Source of the DNA: an uncultured Anaerolineae bacterium | GTDB lineage: Bacteria > Chloroflexota > Anaerolineae > Anaerolineales > Villigracilaceae | Direction: 5' to 3' | Assembly (NCBI GenBank): GCA_937120535.1 | Contig: CAKZJX010000037.1 | Span: 1-47,269, forward strand | Length of the DNA: 47,269 nt | Shown: in pieces, positions 31,176 through 40,327 of the stretch | How the letters are laid out: each line of letters opens with the position of its first letter | Numbering within the stretch: position 1 is the first letter of the stretch | Translations under genes and position numbers: made by a program | Notes under the pieces: generated by a model | What the model was told of the DNA's origin: nothing | The model's input: only the letters and a program-made list of their open reading frames with translations | Databases searched by the model: none

Positions 31176-34103
31176 TCAGACGGGGAAGAGATAGCGCCTC
31201 AGGAACTGGCCGGTGTAGGAGTGTGCCACTTGGGCTATCTGCTCGGGGGTTCCTTCGGCTACAATCTCACCGCCGCCATCGCCGCCTTCGGGCCCCAAGT
31301 CAATGATCCAGTCGGCCACCTTGATGATGTCGAGGTTGTGCTCGATGATCAGGACAGAGTTGCCGGCCTCTACAAGACGCTGAAGCACCTCGATCAGCTT
31401 ATGCACATCTGCCGCGTGCAATCCCACCGAAGGTTCGTCAAGCACGTAGAGGGTCCGGCCGGTGGCCCGTCGTGAGAGTTCGCGGGCCAATTTCACACGT
31501 TGCGCTTCACCGCCGGAGAGGGTCGTTGCCGGTTGGCCAATGCGGATGTATCCCAGACCGACTTCTTGCAAAAGTTTGAGCTTGTTCACCATCTGCGGGA
31601 AGGCTGCAAATACGGCGAGGGCGTGATCCACGGTCATATTCAGCACATCGGCAATGTTATAACCCTTGAAGCGCACCTGGAGCGTCTCGCGATTGAAGCG
31701 CTTGCCGTGACATACTTCGCAGGGCACGTATACATCGGGCAGGAATTGCATCTCTATGCGAAATTCGCCTTGTCCTTGGCAGGCCTCGCAGCGTCCACCG
31801 TGAACGTTGAACGAGAAACGCCCTGGTTTATAGCCACGGACCTTGCTTTCGGGCAGTTGGGCGAACAGCTTGCGCACTTCGTCCCACAGGCCAGTGTAGG
31901 TGGCTGGGTTGGAGCGCGGCGTGCGTCCAATCGGGGATTGATCGATGTTGATGATCTTGTCGAGATATTGAATTCCTTCGATGTGTTTGTATTCCCCAGG
32001 CTGGGTGTGGGCACCCATCAGTTTCTCGGCTAACGCTCGGTAGAGCACGTCGATCATCAACGTGGATTTTCCTGAACCGCTGACGCCGGTGATGCAGACC
32101 AGCTTTCCCAACGGGATGGTGACGTCTATTCCTTTGAGGTTGTTGGCGCGTGCTCCGATGATGCGCAGGAACTTGCCGTTGCCGGTCCGTCTTTGCTTGG
32201 GTAGCGGGACCTGTTTGCGCCCGGCCAAGTAGGCGCCGGTCAGCGAGGTAGGATGTTCGAGAATCTGGGCCGGCGTACCCTCGGCCACCACACGCCCACC
32301 GTGTTCGCCCGCGCCGGGCCCCAAGTCGATCACCCAATCGGCGGTCAGGATCGTCTCGGTATCGTGTTCGACCACAAGCACCGTGTTCCCTAGATCGCGC
32401 AGGCCCTTAAGCGTGTTGAGCAAACGTGCGTTGTCTCGCGGGTGCAGACCGATTGACGGCTCATCGAGCACATAGAGCACACCCACCAGCCGAGAACCTA
32501 CTTGCGTGGCCAAGCGGATGCGTTGAGCCTCTCCGCCCGAGAGTGTGGAGGCCGATCGACTTAGGGTAAGATAATCCAAACCGACGTTGACCAGGAAGGT
32601 CAGGCGTTCCACGATTTCCTTCAAAATGCGCTCGGCAATCGCCCGCTGGCGGGCGTTCAGTTTTCGGTTCAGATTCTGGGCCCATTCCAGGGTGCGCAGC
32701 ACCGGCCAGGAAGTAACGTCAATAATGTTGACGCCATCCACAGTGACGGCCAGCGCTTCGGGACGCAGACGCTTGCCGTTGCAGGTTGGGCAGGGTTTGT
32801 TGGACATGAATTCACTGATGCGGGCGCGAATCCATTCCGATTGGGTTTCGTAATAGCGGCGCTCGAGGTTGGGGATCACGCCCTCAAAGGGAAGGATTAT
32901 CTTGAACTGACCAACGCCGATGCCCCGATAGACCGTCGCCACTTGCTGGCTATTCGTGCCGTATAAAATTAGGTTCAACTGCTCTTCGGGCAAGTCTTTG
33001 ACCGGTTTGTTCAGGTCAATGTGATATGCCCGCGCCGCCGCCTCTAAGCTTTTCCAGTAATAGCCTCCTTCTTCGCGCCCCCCGTTCCACTCCAAGGCAA
33101 CAATCGCTCCCTCGTTCAGAGAGCGCTCCTTGTCCGGAATTACCCGATCGGGATCGATCTCTAGCCGTGTGCCCAATCCCTGGCAATCTGGACAAGCACC
33201 ATGAGGCGTATTGAAGGAGAAGATGCGTGGTTCGATCTCGGGGATAGATACACCATGCTTTGGGCAGGCCAGATGTTCGGAGAAGAACAGGTCGCGGGCC
33301 GGCAAGGCCGCTTTCTCGCCGGGGAAGGAAGCGCCGGTCTTTTGCGACTCGGAGGCGCTGTTCACCAAGGCAACGGTGACGTATCCATCGCCGAATTTCA
33401 AAGCGGTTTCCACCGAGTCGGTCAGGCGGGTGCGATTGGCTTTTCGCTCCTCCTCCTCTTCAGGATGGGTGATCACGAGTCGGTCCACAACTGCTTCGAT
33501 GGTGTGCGTCTTGTAGCGGTCAAGCTCGATCTCTTCATCTAGGGAGCGAACCACGCCATCCACTCGCACGCGCGCAAAGCCGGTCTTGCGGATCTCCTCG
33601 AAGACCGCCTGATAGGTGCCTTTACGACCGCGCACCACTGGCGCCAGGATCAAGATGCGACTGCCCTCCGGCAGGGCTTCGAGCGCTTCTACAATTTCTT
33701 GAGCCGATTGTTTGATCACCTCTCGTCCGCAAACCGGGCAGTGGGGAACGCCGATGCGAGCAAACAGCAAGCGCAGGTAATCGTAGATTTCAGTGACTGT
33801 GCCGACCGTCGAGCGCGGATTATGGCTGGTGGATTTTTGGTCAATCGACACGGCCGGCGATAACCCTTCAATATAGTCCACATCGGGTTTTTCCATCTGA
33901 TCGATAAACTGCCGCGCATAGGCCGAGAGCGACTCAACATAACGGCGCTGTCCTTCAGCAAAAATGGTATCAAAGGCCAGCGACGACTTGCCCGATCCTG
34001 ATAAACCCGTGATCACTACCAATTTGTTGCGCGGGATTTCTACCGTGATGTTCTTGAGGTTGTGCACGCGCGCACCGACTACCCGAATGACATTCGAAGA
34101 CAT
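31176..34103 (-). CDS. uvrA: Excinuclease ABC subunit A
   Basis: UvrA is the damage-recognising ATPase of nucleotide excision repair, acting with UvrB and UvrC. The 975 residues include two ABC modules with Walker [10 protein letters not shown] and GVSGSGKST and two signatures of the type [12 protein letters not shown] and [12 protein letters not shown]. One zinc site starts with CPVCG. In the next site the first half reads CPKH instead of the usual CPxC, with CPDC later. The C-terminal site has CEAC and CEVC. The ATG at 34103 has AGAAAGAG upstream. A likely promoter lies about 170 bases upstream. No LexA site was recognised. Confidence 0.97.
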   Translation of the reverse strand: MSSNVIRVVGARVHNLKNITVEIPRNKLVVITGLSGSGKSSLAFDTIFAEGQRRYVESLSAYARQFIDQMEKPDVDYIEGLSPAVSIDQKSTSHNPRSTVGTVTEIYDYLRLLFARIGVPHCPVCGREVIKQSAQEIVEALEALPEGSRILILAPVVRGRKGTYQAVFEEIRKTGFARVRVDGVVRSLDEEIELDRYKTHTIEAVVDRLVITHPEEEEERKANRTRLTDSVETALKFGDGYVTVALVNSASESQKTGASFPGEKAALPARDLFFSEHLACPKHGVSIPEIEPRIFSFNTPHGACPDCQGLGTRLEIDPDRVIPDKERSLNEGAIVALEWNGGREEGGYYWKSLEAAARAYHIDLNKPVKDLPEEQLNLILYGTNSQQVATVYRGIGVGQFKIILPFEGVIPNLERRYYETQSEWIRARISEFMSNKPCPTCNGKRLRPEALAVTVDGVNIIDVTSWPVLRTLEWAQNLNRKLNARQRAIAERILKEIVERLTFLVNVGLDYLTLSRSASTLSGGEAQRIRLATQVGSRLVGVLYVLDEPSIGLHPRDNARLLNTLKGLRDLGNTVLVVEHDTETILTADWVIDLGPGAGEHGGRVVAEGTPAQILEHPTSLTGAYLAGRKQVPLPKQRRTGNGKFLRIIGARANNLKGIDVTIPLGKLVCITGVSGSGKSTLMIDVLYRALAEKLMGAHTQPGEYKHIEGIQYLDKIINIDQSPIGRTPRSNPATYTGLWDEVRKLFAQLPESKVRGYKPGRFSFNVHGGRCEACQGQGEFRIEMQFLPDVYVPCEVCHGKRFNRETLQVRFKGYNIADVLNMTVDHALAVFAAFPQMVNKLKLLQEVGLGYIRIGQPATTLSGGEAQRVKLARELSRRATGRTLYVLDEPSVGLHAADVHKLIEVLQRLVEAGNSVLIIEHNLDIIKVADWIIDLGPEGGDGGGEIVAEGTPEQIAQVAHSYTGQFLRRYLFPV

Positions 34104-34276
34104 AGCTCTTTCTAGCTCACATTTTCCACATCATGCGTTTCGATTGCGATGCGCCTCCAGGCCGGCCCTTGCCGGCCCATGACCAATCGCCTCAAAGGGT
34201 GGCTCTGTAGAGCCAAATGACGCCGTTCCTTCCCCATCGCCGATGTTTCGAGACAACGGGAAAAGCGTGAGGGAAA

Positions 34277-34285
34277 ATTATAGCA
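34277..34285 (-). promoter_or_regulatory. Extended -10 promoter upstream of uvrA
   Basis: On the minus strand TGCTATAAT is a perfect extended -10 (TGnTATAAT). It would give a 5' leader of about 165 bases before uvrA. No strong -35 is visible, which such promoters do not need. GGCTCT and AGAGCC at about 34201-34214 form a small hairpin within the leader. Confidence 0.5.
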
Positions 34286-34311
34286 TATCGCTTTGGCGCT
34301 TCTGATAAGCA

Positions 34312-34382
34312 CCGCCGTCCTGAGAGTGGATAAATGTGTTTCAGTTTATCAACCCATAATTTAGCCGCTCCCCGCCGTCCTG
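34312..34382 (+). repeat. 39-bp dispersed repeat, copy B, flanked by an 11-bp direct repeat
   Basis: The repeat at 34334-34372 matches 18213-18251 with two differences. It lies between two copies of CCGCCGTCCTG (34312-34322 and 34372-34382), so the 49 bases between them look like an insertion with target duplication, or what remains after an element was lost. Confidence 0.7.
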
Positions 34383-34661
34383 CCCAGAGCGGAGCACAAC
34401 AAAAGAACACAGAGATCACAGCGCCTCCCGAGCCCCATACCTCCGGATGAAAACATCCCTTTTTACCCGCTCTTCTAACGCCTGTGGCCATTTCTCCGAG
34501 GTTGCTTGTTTCCTTGCACCTCAGCAGCAGATTTTCTCGCTCTTTATGGTATGCTTAACCTGTCCCGGCCGGCCCAGGGCCCTCAGATGGGACGGCTTGT
34601 CCCAGCGCCGGCCTGCATTCCCATACCCTCGCTGTTTAGGAAGGAGTGTCCTAGGAAGCCC
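34383..34661 (+). promoter_or_regulatory. Structured upstream region of the deoxynucleoside kinase gene
   Basis: No gene is supported before the kinase ATG. A possible -10 (TATGCT) is near 34549. The following 110 bases can fold: GGCCGGC near 34570 with GCCGGCC near 34608, enclosing TGGGAC/GTCCCA. No known riboswitch core was recognised. Confidence 0.4.
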
Positions 34662-35318
34662 ATGTACATCGCCATCGAAGGAGTGATCGGCGTCGGGAAG
34701 ACCACGTTGGCCCGTTTGCTGCAGCCGGCCTTTCAGGCCGAGCTTGTGCTCGAGATCTTCGAGGAGAACCCTTTTCTCTCCGACTTCTATGCCGATCGCG
34801 CTCGCTACGCCTTTCAGACGCAGATCTTCTTTCTTCTCTCGCGCTATCGCCAGCAGCGGCAGAATGTGGCCATGGCCCTGGCGACCGGTAAAAACCTGAT
34901 CACCGATTACACCTTTGCCAAGGACTCGATTTTTGCTCGCATCAATCTCTGTGGCGATGAGCTGGAGATGTACCACCGCGTACACGAAGCGCTGGCCGAA
35001 AAGATCCCTCAACCCGACCTGGTTGTATACCTGCGTGCCGATACCGACGTCCTCATGCAACGCATTGCCCTGCGCGATCGCCCCTACGAGCGTCACATGG
35101 AACGGACCTACATCGAGGAACTCCACCGTGCCTACGAAGAATTCTTCTCCAAACCATACGATCATACCCCCGTGTTGGCGATTGACACCAATCATCTGAA
35201 TGTTGTCCAGAACCCTGAGCATCTTCGGCATATCGAAAACCGAATTCGTCAGGTGTTGGGAATTCCCCCTTACCAGCCCACTTTGCCGATCGAAACCGAT
35301 AGACCACCTCGATCCTAA
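34662..35318 (+). CDS. Deoxynucleoside kinase (dGK/dAK type)
   Basis: This 218-residue cytoplasmic salvage kinase phosphorylates deoxynucleosides. The P-loop is EGVIGVGKTTL (about residues 6-16). The substrate segment EIFEENPFLSDFYAD supplies the catalytic Glu. The DYTFAKDSIFA stretch corresponds to the DRS/DYxxxKDxIFA motif of bacterial deoxyguanosine/deoxyadenosine kinases. The lid region is RIALRDRPYERHM. The ATG at 34662 is chosen because AGGA precedes it and MYIAIEG is the family start; upstream in-frame sequence is unrelated. It probably shares a transcript with the nucleotidyltransferase 21 bases downstream. Confidence 0.92.
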   Translation: MYIAIEGVIGVGKTTLARLLQPAFQAELVLEIFEENPFLSDFYADRARYAFQTQIFFLLSRYRQQRQNVAMALATGKNLITDYTFAKDSIFARINLCGDELEMYHRVHEALAEKIPQPDLVVYLRADTDVLMQRIALRDRPYERHMERTYIEELHRAYEEFFSKPYDHTPVLAIDTNHLNVVQNPEHLRHIENRIRQVLGIPPYQPTLPIETDRPPRS

Positions 35319-35339
35319 CTTTCTCAGGATGGGATACCC

Positions 35340-36353
35340 ATGCGTGTAACTCGCGAAACCTTGATCCGCATCGCACAAGAAACGACCAAGGTGCGCACCT
35401 CAGAGCAGAAAGACATTCTAGCTGCCTACCTGATCGGTTCCTTGCTTAGCGAAGAGCCGTTCTTGGGCGGCTTGACCGATATAGACCTGGTGTTCATCAC
35501 AGAAGGCACGCCTCCCCGCACGCGCGAAATCGTCCGATTGACCGGCGATTTTCATTTGGATATCACCTATCACGCTCGGGTTGAGTTTGACTCGCCGCGC
35601 CAGGTGCGGGTGAATCCCTGGCTAGGCCCAGAAATCTATGCGCCAATGCTCTTGTATGATCGCGATAAGTTCTTTGATTTTGTGCAAGCAGCCGTGCGGG
35701 CCGGCTCCGAGTTCTCCAGCCCGGCATCCGTCTTACGACGTTGTCATACCTTGCTCGCCCATGGACGTGGCATCTGGACCGATTTGGTGGATCTGCAGAG
35801 TCCGATCGGCCCACATGAAGTAGCTCATTACTTGAAAGCGGTCTATCATGCTGCTTGTGCAATCGCCGAGCTGAACGGCAACCCCCTGGCCGAGCGACGC
35901 TTACTACTCGAATTTCCCAAGCGTGCTGAACAGGCCGGCCGACCTCAGCTGGCGGGAAGTCTGGCCGAATTGGTGGGTGGGCTTACCCTGGAAACCGGCT
36001 TGCCGGCCGAATGGCTCCCCCTCTGGCAACAAGACTTCATAGCCGCCGCTGAAAGCGGGCGCGCCGAACCTCGCATTCATCCGGCCCGTCTGAACTACTA
36101 TCGCCGCGCTTATGAAACCCTCGAAGGCATCGCCGGCCTCTGGCCGTTGCTGCACACCTGGACCTTCGCTGCCATGGTTCTCCCGCCCGACCAGCGCCAC
36201 CATTGGCAAACCGCAATTTCCCAACTCGGCTTGGTCGGAGAAGCATTCCATGAGAAGGTCGCTGCTCTGGACCATTTCCTAGACGAAGTGGAGATCCTGC
36301 TGGATGAGATCGCGCTGGCCAACGGGCTGGAGCCTTCGTCCAGCTTAGTGTAA
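35340..36353 (+). CDS. Nucleotidyltransferase-fold protein
   Basis: This 337-residue protein has the polymerase-beta-like nucleotidyltransferase signature. Gly33-Ser34 (LIGSLLSEE) is followed by Asp47 and Asp49 (LTDIDLVF), and a third carboxylate, Asp74, lies in FHLDITYH. These residues would hold magnesium and a nucleoside triphosphate. The C-terminal two-thirds are helical, with a hydrophobic region (HEVAHYLKAVYHAACAIAEL) like the helical domains of aminoglycoside or MNT-type transferases. The product could be a small-molecule or protein nucleotidylation. Being paired with a deoxynucleoside kinase is suggestive, but the substrate is unknown. The ATG at 35340 lacks a strong ribosome binding site. 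Confidence 0.75.
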   Translation: MRVTRETLIRIAQETTKVRTSEQKDILAAYLIGSLLSEEPFLGGLTDIDLVFITEGTPPRTREIVRLTGDFHLDITYHARVEFDSPRQVRVNPWLGPEIYAPMLLYDRDKFFDFVQAAVRAGSEFSSPASVLRRCHTLLAHGRGIWTDLVDLQSPIGPHEVAHYLKAVYHAACAIAELNGNPLAERRLLLEFPKRAEQAGRPQLAGSLAELVGGLTLETGLPAEWLPLWQQDFIAAAESGRAEPRIHPARLNYYRRAYETLEGIAGLWPLLHTWTFAAMVLPPDQRHHWQTAISQLGLVGEAFHEKVAALDHFLDEVEILLDEIALANGLEPSSSLV

Positions 36354-36373
36354 ATGATGCGGATCCTCCCCGA

Positions 36374-37123
36374 CTAGCGGGCGATCAGGGAGAGCAGCCA
36401 GACGATGAGCGGGGCCGCGAACAGGGCCGGCAGAAAATTTCCCACCCGGATCGGCTTGATCTCCAGCAAGCTGCTGATGGCTAGACCCATCAGCAACACG
36501 CCTCCAACGGCGGTCATCTCTAACACGTGCGGATCTGATCGGATGGCCGCCTGGGTGGCCTCGCTCAGTGCCGAGCCGAACAAGGCAACGCCGAACTGGG
36601 CTGCAACCAGGCTGATGCCCCCTTGCACGACCAGCACAGTTAACGCCGAGAACAAGACCCCTATGCCCAGCGTGGAAGCAAAAGCCAAGGCGGCGAATCC
36701 ATCCAAGATGGACTTAACCGCCAAGAGTTGGTAGTTGCCCGTCAACCCATCTTGAATCGAGCCGAGGATGGTCATCGGCCCCACACAGAACAGCAACGAG
36801 GCCGTCAGAAAGCCGCGGATGAAGCGCGCCGAACCCTCGGCCGAGTTGTTTTGGGCAAAGCGCCTTTCTAGAACGGTTCCCACGTTGCGCAAACCGTCCT
36901 CGATTCGCCACCACTCGCCCAATAGGACGCCGATCAACAAAGCTCCTAGAACGATCAGGGGGTTTTGGGTTTGGAGGAACATCTGCACCCCCATGCCGAA
37001 GGTGAATAACCCCATGCCGGCGATCACCGTCCCCTTGAATCGTTCTGGGATGCGTGCTCCAAAGAGCAGACCCAACATCCCGCCGATCAATACTGTGCTT
37101 ATGTTGAGAAAGGTGCCAGTCAT
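36374..37123 (-). CDS. DUF554-family membrane protein
   Basis: This 249-residue integral membrane protein has about seven hydrophobic segments. It opens GTFLNISTVLIGGMLGLLFG and contains LLFCVGPMTILGSIQDGLTG and VKSILDGFAALAFASTLGIG, the conserved repeats of the DUF554 (YdfK/YqgA-like) family. Some relatives are described as putative transport proteins, but no substrate is firmly known. The ATG at 37123 gives the family start MTGTFLN; a longer start MQSNVKTTSEAF is possible but less typical. It is convergent with the nucleotidyltransferase gene. Confidence 0.88.
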   Translation of the reverse strand: MTGTFLNISTVLIGGMLGLLFGARIPERFKGTVIAGMGLFTFGMGVQMFLQTQNPLIVLGALLIGVLLGEWWRIEDGLRNVGTVLERRFAQNNSAEGSARFIRGFLTASLLFCVGPMTILGSIQDGLTGNYQLLAVKSILDGFAALAFASTLGIGVLFSALTVLVVQGGISLVAAQFGVALFGSALSEATQAAIRSDPHVLEMTAVGGVLLMGLAISSLLEIKPIRVGNFLPALFAAPLIVWLLSLIAR

Positions 37124-37284
37124 TGCGAACGCCTCACTCGTCGTCTTGACGTTGCTTTGCAATAAACATCATTCCATGGCCAGAGGGTGTCCGTCTGCCA
37201 AACAGTGGTGTGTCGACTCTTCTGGTAATCGGTTCCCTTGGACAATCGATCAGGATGCGGAGAGGCCATCCTGGCGATGAGAGA

Positions 37285-37836
37285 TTACCCATTCGCTTCC
37301 TTTGCCAGCGTCGTCTTCTTTCCTGCAGCGGTGTTTTCGACCAGTTCTAACACAAAGCACAGCGAGGAGAGGCGATTCAAGTAGCGAATCAGCTCAGGAT
37401 TGCTCACCTCATCGGTATCGAGCAATTCCACCATGCGTCGCTCAGCACGACGGATCACGGCGCGGGCCATCGAGAGGGCTGCGCCGGCCGCGCTATCACC
37501 AGGCAGGATGAAGCCAGATGGCATAGGGATCGTGGCCGCCAGGTTGTTGATTTGATCTTCCACCCAAACAACGCGGTTCGAGTCGATCGAGCGAAAGCGG
37601 GGAGCGTTTTCAGGCGTTGCGGCAACCTCGGCCATCAACCGGTAGAGATCGCGTTGAGCTTCGAGCAGGATGTGCATCGTTCGAGGGTCTTGTGCTTGGG
37701 CACGTGCCCAGCCCAGGGTGGCGGTGGATTCGTCGAGCGCACCTAGGGCCTCGATCCGCGGATGCGTCTTGCGGACGCGTCCTTCCCCCAGAAGACCAGT
37801 GTTGCCGTCGTCACCAGTGCCAGTGTAAAATTCCAT
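37285..37836 (-). CDS. Cob(I)alamin adenosyltransferase, PduO type
   Basis: This 183-residue enzyme transfers the adenosyl group of ATP to cob(I)alamin, making adenosylcobalamin. The N-terminal motif YTGTGDDGNTGLLGEGR is the ATP-binding loop of PduO-type enzymes. RIEALGALDESTATLGWARA and ARAVIRRAERRMVELL with the key Arg/Glu pair complete the trimeric helical-bundle site. LIRYLNRLSSLCFVLELVEN forms the last helices. The ATG at 37836 sits 7 bases after a TATAAT with no ribosome binding site, so the mRNA is probably leaderless. Its product is the cofactor of the NrdJ encoded at 10704. Confidence 0.93.
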   Translation of the reverse strand: MEFYTGTGDDGNTGLLGEGRVRKTHPRIEALGALDESTATLGWARAQAQDPRTMHILLEAQRDLYRLMAEVAATPENAPRFRSIDSNRVVWVEDQINNLAATIPMPSGFILPGDSAAGAALSMARAVIRRAERRMVELLDTDEVSNPELIRYLNRLSSLCFVLELVENTAAGKKTTLAKEANG

Positions 37837-37843
37837 ATGGGCA

Positions 37844-37849
37844 ATTATA
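37844..37849 (-). promoter_or_regulatory. -10 box for leaderless PduO mRNA
   Basis: A perfect TATAAT on the minus strand is followed by 7 bases (TGCCCAT) and then the ATG at 37836. Confidence 0.6.
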
Positions 37850-38224
37850 AACGCTGTTCTCAACAGAACACGACTCTGGTCACTGTAACAAATTTGGTAG
37901 GCAAAAATACGACTGACCAGGTGATGACGCACAATTTCTTCAACCGTTCGCTTTGCTGACTTTGCCCGACCCCGTCGGGGGAATGCCGAAAGGTCTTCCC
38001 GCAGTCATAACAACGATACCGCTATACGGTTACTTGCCCGAGACGAGGGTCTTTCACCACCTTGTTTACCTCTGTGGGCAAGGGATGGTGGGCCTGGGTC
38101 CTACAGCCAAGAGCGATGCGCCTTCGTGTATTCGTTGTCCCACGTCGTTGACGGCTTTGCTCGCCATCGAACGGCCTAGCATTTGATCCCTCCCCAAACC
38201 CACCAAAAATGCAGTGTCCTGTTG
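37850..38224 (+). other. Gene-free stretch between divergent units
   Basis: About 375 bases carry no supportable gene; open frames here have unnatural composition and no ribosome binding site. CCCGAC (37965-37970) pairs with GTCGGG (37974-37979) in a tight hairpin. The stretch should hold the -35 regions of the two divergent promoters. Confidence 0.5.
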
Positions 38225-38230
38225 TAAAAT
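38225..38230 (+). promoter_or_regulatory. -10 box of the SpoIIE-RCK-P-loop operon
   Basis: TAAAAT ends 9 bases before the ATG at 38240, with AGGA in between, so the mRNA leader is at most a few bases. Confidence 0.45.
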
Positions 38231-38239
38231 TTAGGAAGT

Positions 38240-38944
38240 ATGGAAGTGCAGATTGCAGTAGCGAAGATCAATAAATATGCGGTATCGGAAAGCGGCGACA
38301 CGCTTGAAGTGGTGGAGCGCCCAAACGGCGGATTGTCGGTGGTGCTGGCCGATGGTCAGTCCAGTGGCCGCGGTGCTAAGGCGGTCTCGATGATGGTGGT
38401 GCGGAAGGTGATCGGGCTGCTGGCCGAAGGGGTGCGAGACGGAGCCGCAGCGCGCGCAGCGTCGGACGCGTTGTACACCGATAAAGGAGGCAAGGTTTCC
38501 TGTACGCTCAACATCGCTTCGGTGGATTTGGCAACCAACACCATCGTTTTGACCTGCAACAATCCTGTGCCGATCGCGATCTGTCGCAATGGCTTGGTGG
38601 ATTGTGTGGCCTCCGAAAGCGTTCCTTTGGGCACGGCCCGGGATATTCGTCCGGTGATCACCGAGATCAACATCGAGCCTGGCATCCTGATCGTGGTATA
38701 CACCGATGGTTTGGCTTATGCCGGCTCACGACGTGGCCGGCCCATGGAAGTCTGCACTGTACTTCAGGCCATGCTAGATGATCAGGACCCCAGCCCGCAG
38801 GAGATCGTCGATGAGTTGCTGGCCCATGCCATTCGCCTGGACGAAGGGCGGCCGGCCGACGACATGAGCGTTGTGGTGCTCAAGGTCTCGCCTCGCATCG
38901 GCGACTCAGTGCGACGAATGACTGTGCGCTTGCCGATCGAATGA
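38240..38944 (+). CDS. SpoIIE/PP2C-like protein phosphatase
   Basis: This 234-residue stand-alone PPM-family phosphatase domain has the metal motifs VVLADGQSSGRGAKA near residue 35, VVYTDGLAYAG in the middle, and GRPADDMSVVVLKV near the end. These are the aspartates that hold two manganese ions in SpoIIE/RsbU phosphatases. It has no sensor or membrane domain. Such enzymes usually dephosphorylate anti-sigma antagonists, but no STAS or anti-sigma gene lies nearby. Its stop overlaps the start of the RCK protein (ATGA), so the two are translationally coupled. Regulation of that channel-like protein by phosphorylation is a possible but unproven link. Confidence 0.87.
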   Translation: MEVQIAVAKINKYAVSESGDTLEVVERPNGGLSVVLADGQSSGRGAKAVSMMVVRKVIGLLAEGVRDGAAARAASDALYTDKGGKVSCTLNIASVDLATNTIVLTCNNPVPIAICRNGLVDCVASESVPLGTARDIRPVITEINIEPGILIVVYTDGLAYAGSRRGRPMEVCTVLQAMLDDQDPSPQEIVDELLAHAIRLDEGRPADDMSVVVLKVSPRIGDSVRRMTVRLPIE

Positions 38945-39984
38945 ATCAGGTGCTGCGTCGCACCCTACGCTATTGGCGTGCTTCTTGGCGAGATACTAGC
39001 CTACTATTAGGCGAATTTCGCCTGCCCTTGATCCTCTTTTTGCTGGCCATTCTGGGGGGAGGTGGATTGTATTTTGTAATCGCCCGAGCGGTGGGAGAAG
39101 CGGTGAGTTCGTTGTCGGAAGCCGTCTATCTGGTGCTGACCATGGTGTTTTTGCAGCCCAACAGCGCCTTTCCACGCAGCCCGTTGTTGCAGGTGTTTTA
39201 TTTTGTCATGCCGATCGTTGGACTTGGGCTGTTGGCGCAGGGGTTGGCCGATTTTGGCATTTTGTTGTTCAACCGCCGCGCTCGCAGCCGCGAATGGGAG
39301 GTGGCCGTGGCCTCAACGTTGGAGAACCATCATGTCTTGGTTGGCTTAGGGCATCTGGGTTTTCGGGTCGTTCGTTTCCTTCATGAGATGGGCGAGCCGA
39401 TAGTGGTGATCGAACGTGAACCACAGACCAATCTGGTCACTTCGGTGCGGAAGATGGACATTCCGGTCATCATTGGAGATGCCAGTCTTGAGGAAGTGTT
39501 GCGAGATGCCCATATTAGCCGAGCTCGCTCAATCATTTTATGCGTGCAGAACGATGCGCTTAACTTGAAGATAGCGCTAAAAGCCCGTTCCATTCGTCCT
39601 GACATTCGAGTGGTGATCCGAATTTTTGACGACGATTTTGCCGATGAGCTGCATACCCAGTTTGGCTTTCATGCCTTGAGTGCTACGGCGATTGCCGCGC
39701 CGGCCTTTGCCGCTTCGGCGGCCGGGGCCGATATCAGCCATCCCATCCATGTGGAGGGTGAAGCCCTCAGTCTGGCACGCTTGAAGGTGTTGCCACGCTC
39801 GGAATTGGACGGAAAGACGGTGGGAGAGGTGGAAGATCGGTATAGTGTTAGCATCGTTCTCGTCCGGGATGATCGCCAATCGCAGATCCATCCTACCGAC
39901 AGGTTGCAACTGAAGGGAGGGGATAGTGTGGTGGTGTTGGGACGCCCAGACAAGTTGAACGCCCTCGTCCATGCCAGCCAGTAG
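38941..39984 (+). CDS. RCK (TrkA-N/TrkA-C) channel-like protein without a clear selectivity filter
   Basis: This 347-residue protein has two N-terminal membrane helices (LPLILFLLAILGGGGLYFVI and LQVFYFVMPIVGLGLLAQGL) around a re-entrant-like segment (AVYLVLTMVFLQPNS). A cytosolic RCK domain follows: HHVLVGLGHLGFRVVRFL with GxGxxG and Glu at the end of strand two, then VIIGDASLEEVLRDAHI. A TrkA-C domain ends the protein (LKVLPRSELDGKTVGEVEDR). Prokaryotic potassium channels of this layout carry TVGYGD between the two helices; here that stretch has no GYG. It may conduct another ion or be a non-conducting regulator. It overlaps both neighbours. Confidence 0.85.
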   Translation: MNQVLRRTLRYWRASWRDTSLLLGEFRLPLILFLLAILGGGGLYFVIARAVGEAVSSLSEAVYLVLTMVFLQPNSAFPRSPLLQVFYFVMPIVGLGLLAQGLADFGILLFNRRARSREWEVAVASTLENHHVLVGLGHLGFRVVRFLHEMGEPIVVIEREPQTNLVTSVRKMDIPVIIGDASLEEVLRDAHISRARSIILCVQNDALNLKIALKARSIRPDIRVVIRIFDDDFADELHTQFGFHALSATAIAAPAFAASAAGADISHPIHVEGEALSLARLKVLPRSELDGKTVGEVEDRYSVSIVLVRDDRQSQIHPTDRLQLKGGDSVVVLGRPDKLNALVHASQ

Positions 39985-40327
39985 TCCGTTGATCGGCGTG
40001 GTTGGGCCTTGTGGCTCGGGCAAGTCCACCTTGATCGCTCGCTTGGAGCAGCGGGGATTCACCTGTCGTCACATCGCCCAGGAACATTCCTATGTAAAGG
40101 ACATGTGGAAGCGCATCACCAATCCAGACGTGCTGATCTTTTTACAGGCTTCGTATCCTGTATGCTCAGCACGGCGGGCTTTAAATTGGACGGAGGAAGA
40201 ATATTTGGAACAGCAGCGCCGCTTGGAGCACGCATGCGCTCATGCCGATTTGGTGATCGATACCGACTCGCTCACCCCAGACGAAGTCTTTGAACGGGTG
40301 ATGGCTTTTCTCAACTCAAAAGTGTGA
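39971..40327 (+). CDS. Small P-loop NTPase
   Basis: This 118-residue protein is one compact nucleotide-binding domain. The Walker A motif is VVGPCGSGKSTL near residues 9-20. The next part (CRHIAQEHSYVKDMWKRI) and a lid-like basic segment (ARRALNWTEEEYLEQQRRLE) resemble small nucleoside or nucleotide kinases. HADLVIDTDSLTPDEVFERV closes the fold. It is shorter than known kinases (about 180 or more residues), so the substrate is unclear. It overlaps the RCK gene by 14 bases and so is translated with it. Confidence 0.75.
   Translation: MPASSPLIGVVGPCGSGKSTLIARLEQRGFTCRHIAQEHSYVKDMWKRITNPDVLIFLQASYPVCSARRALNWTEEEYLEQQRRLEHACAHADLVIDTDSLTPDEVFERVMAFLNSKV

Noticed and set aside
37953-38186. Plus-strand frame of 77 codons before the SpoIIE-like gene
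   Set aside because: No ribosome binding site, no family resemblance and odd composition.
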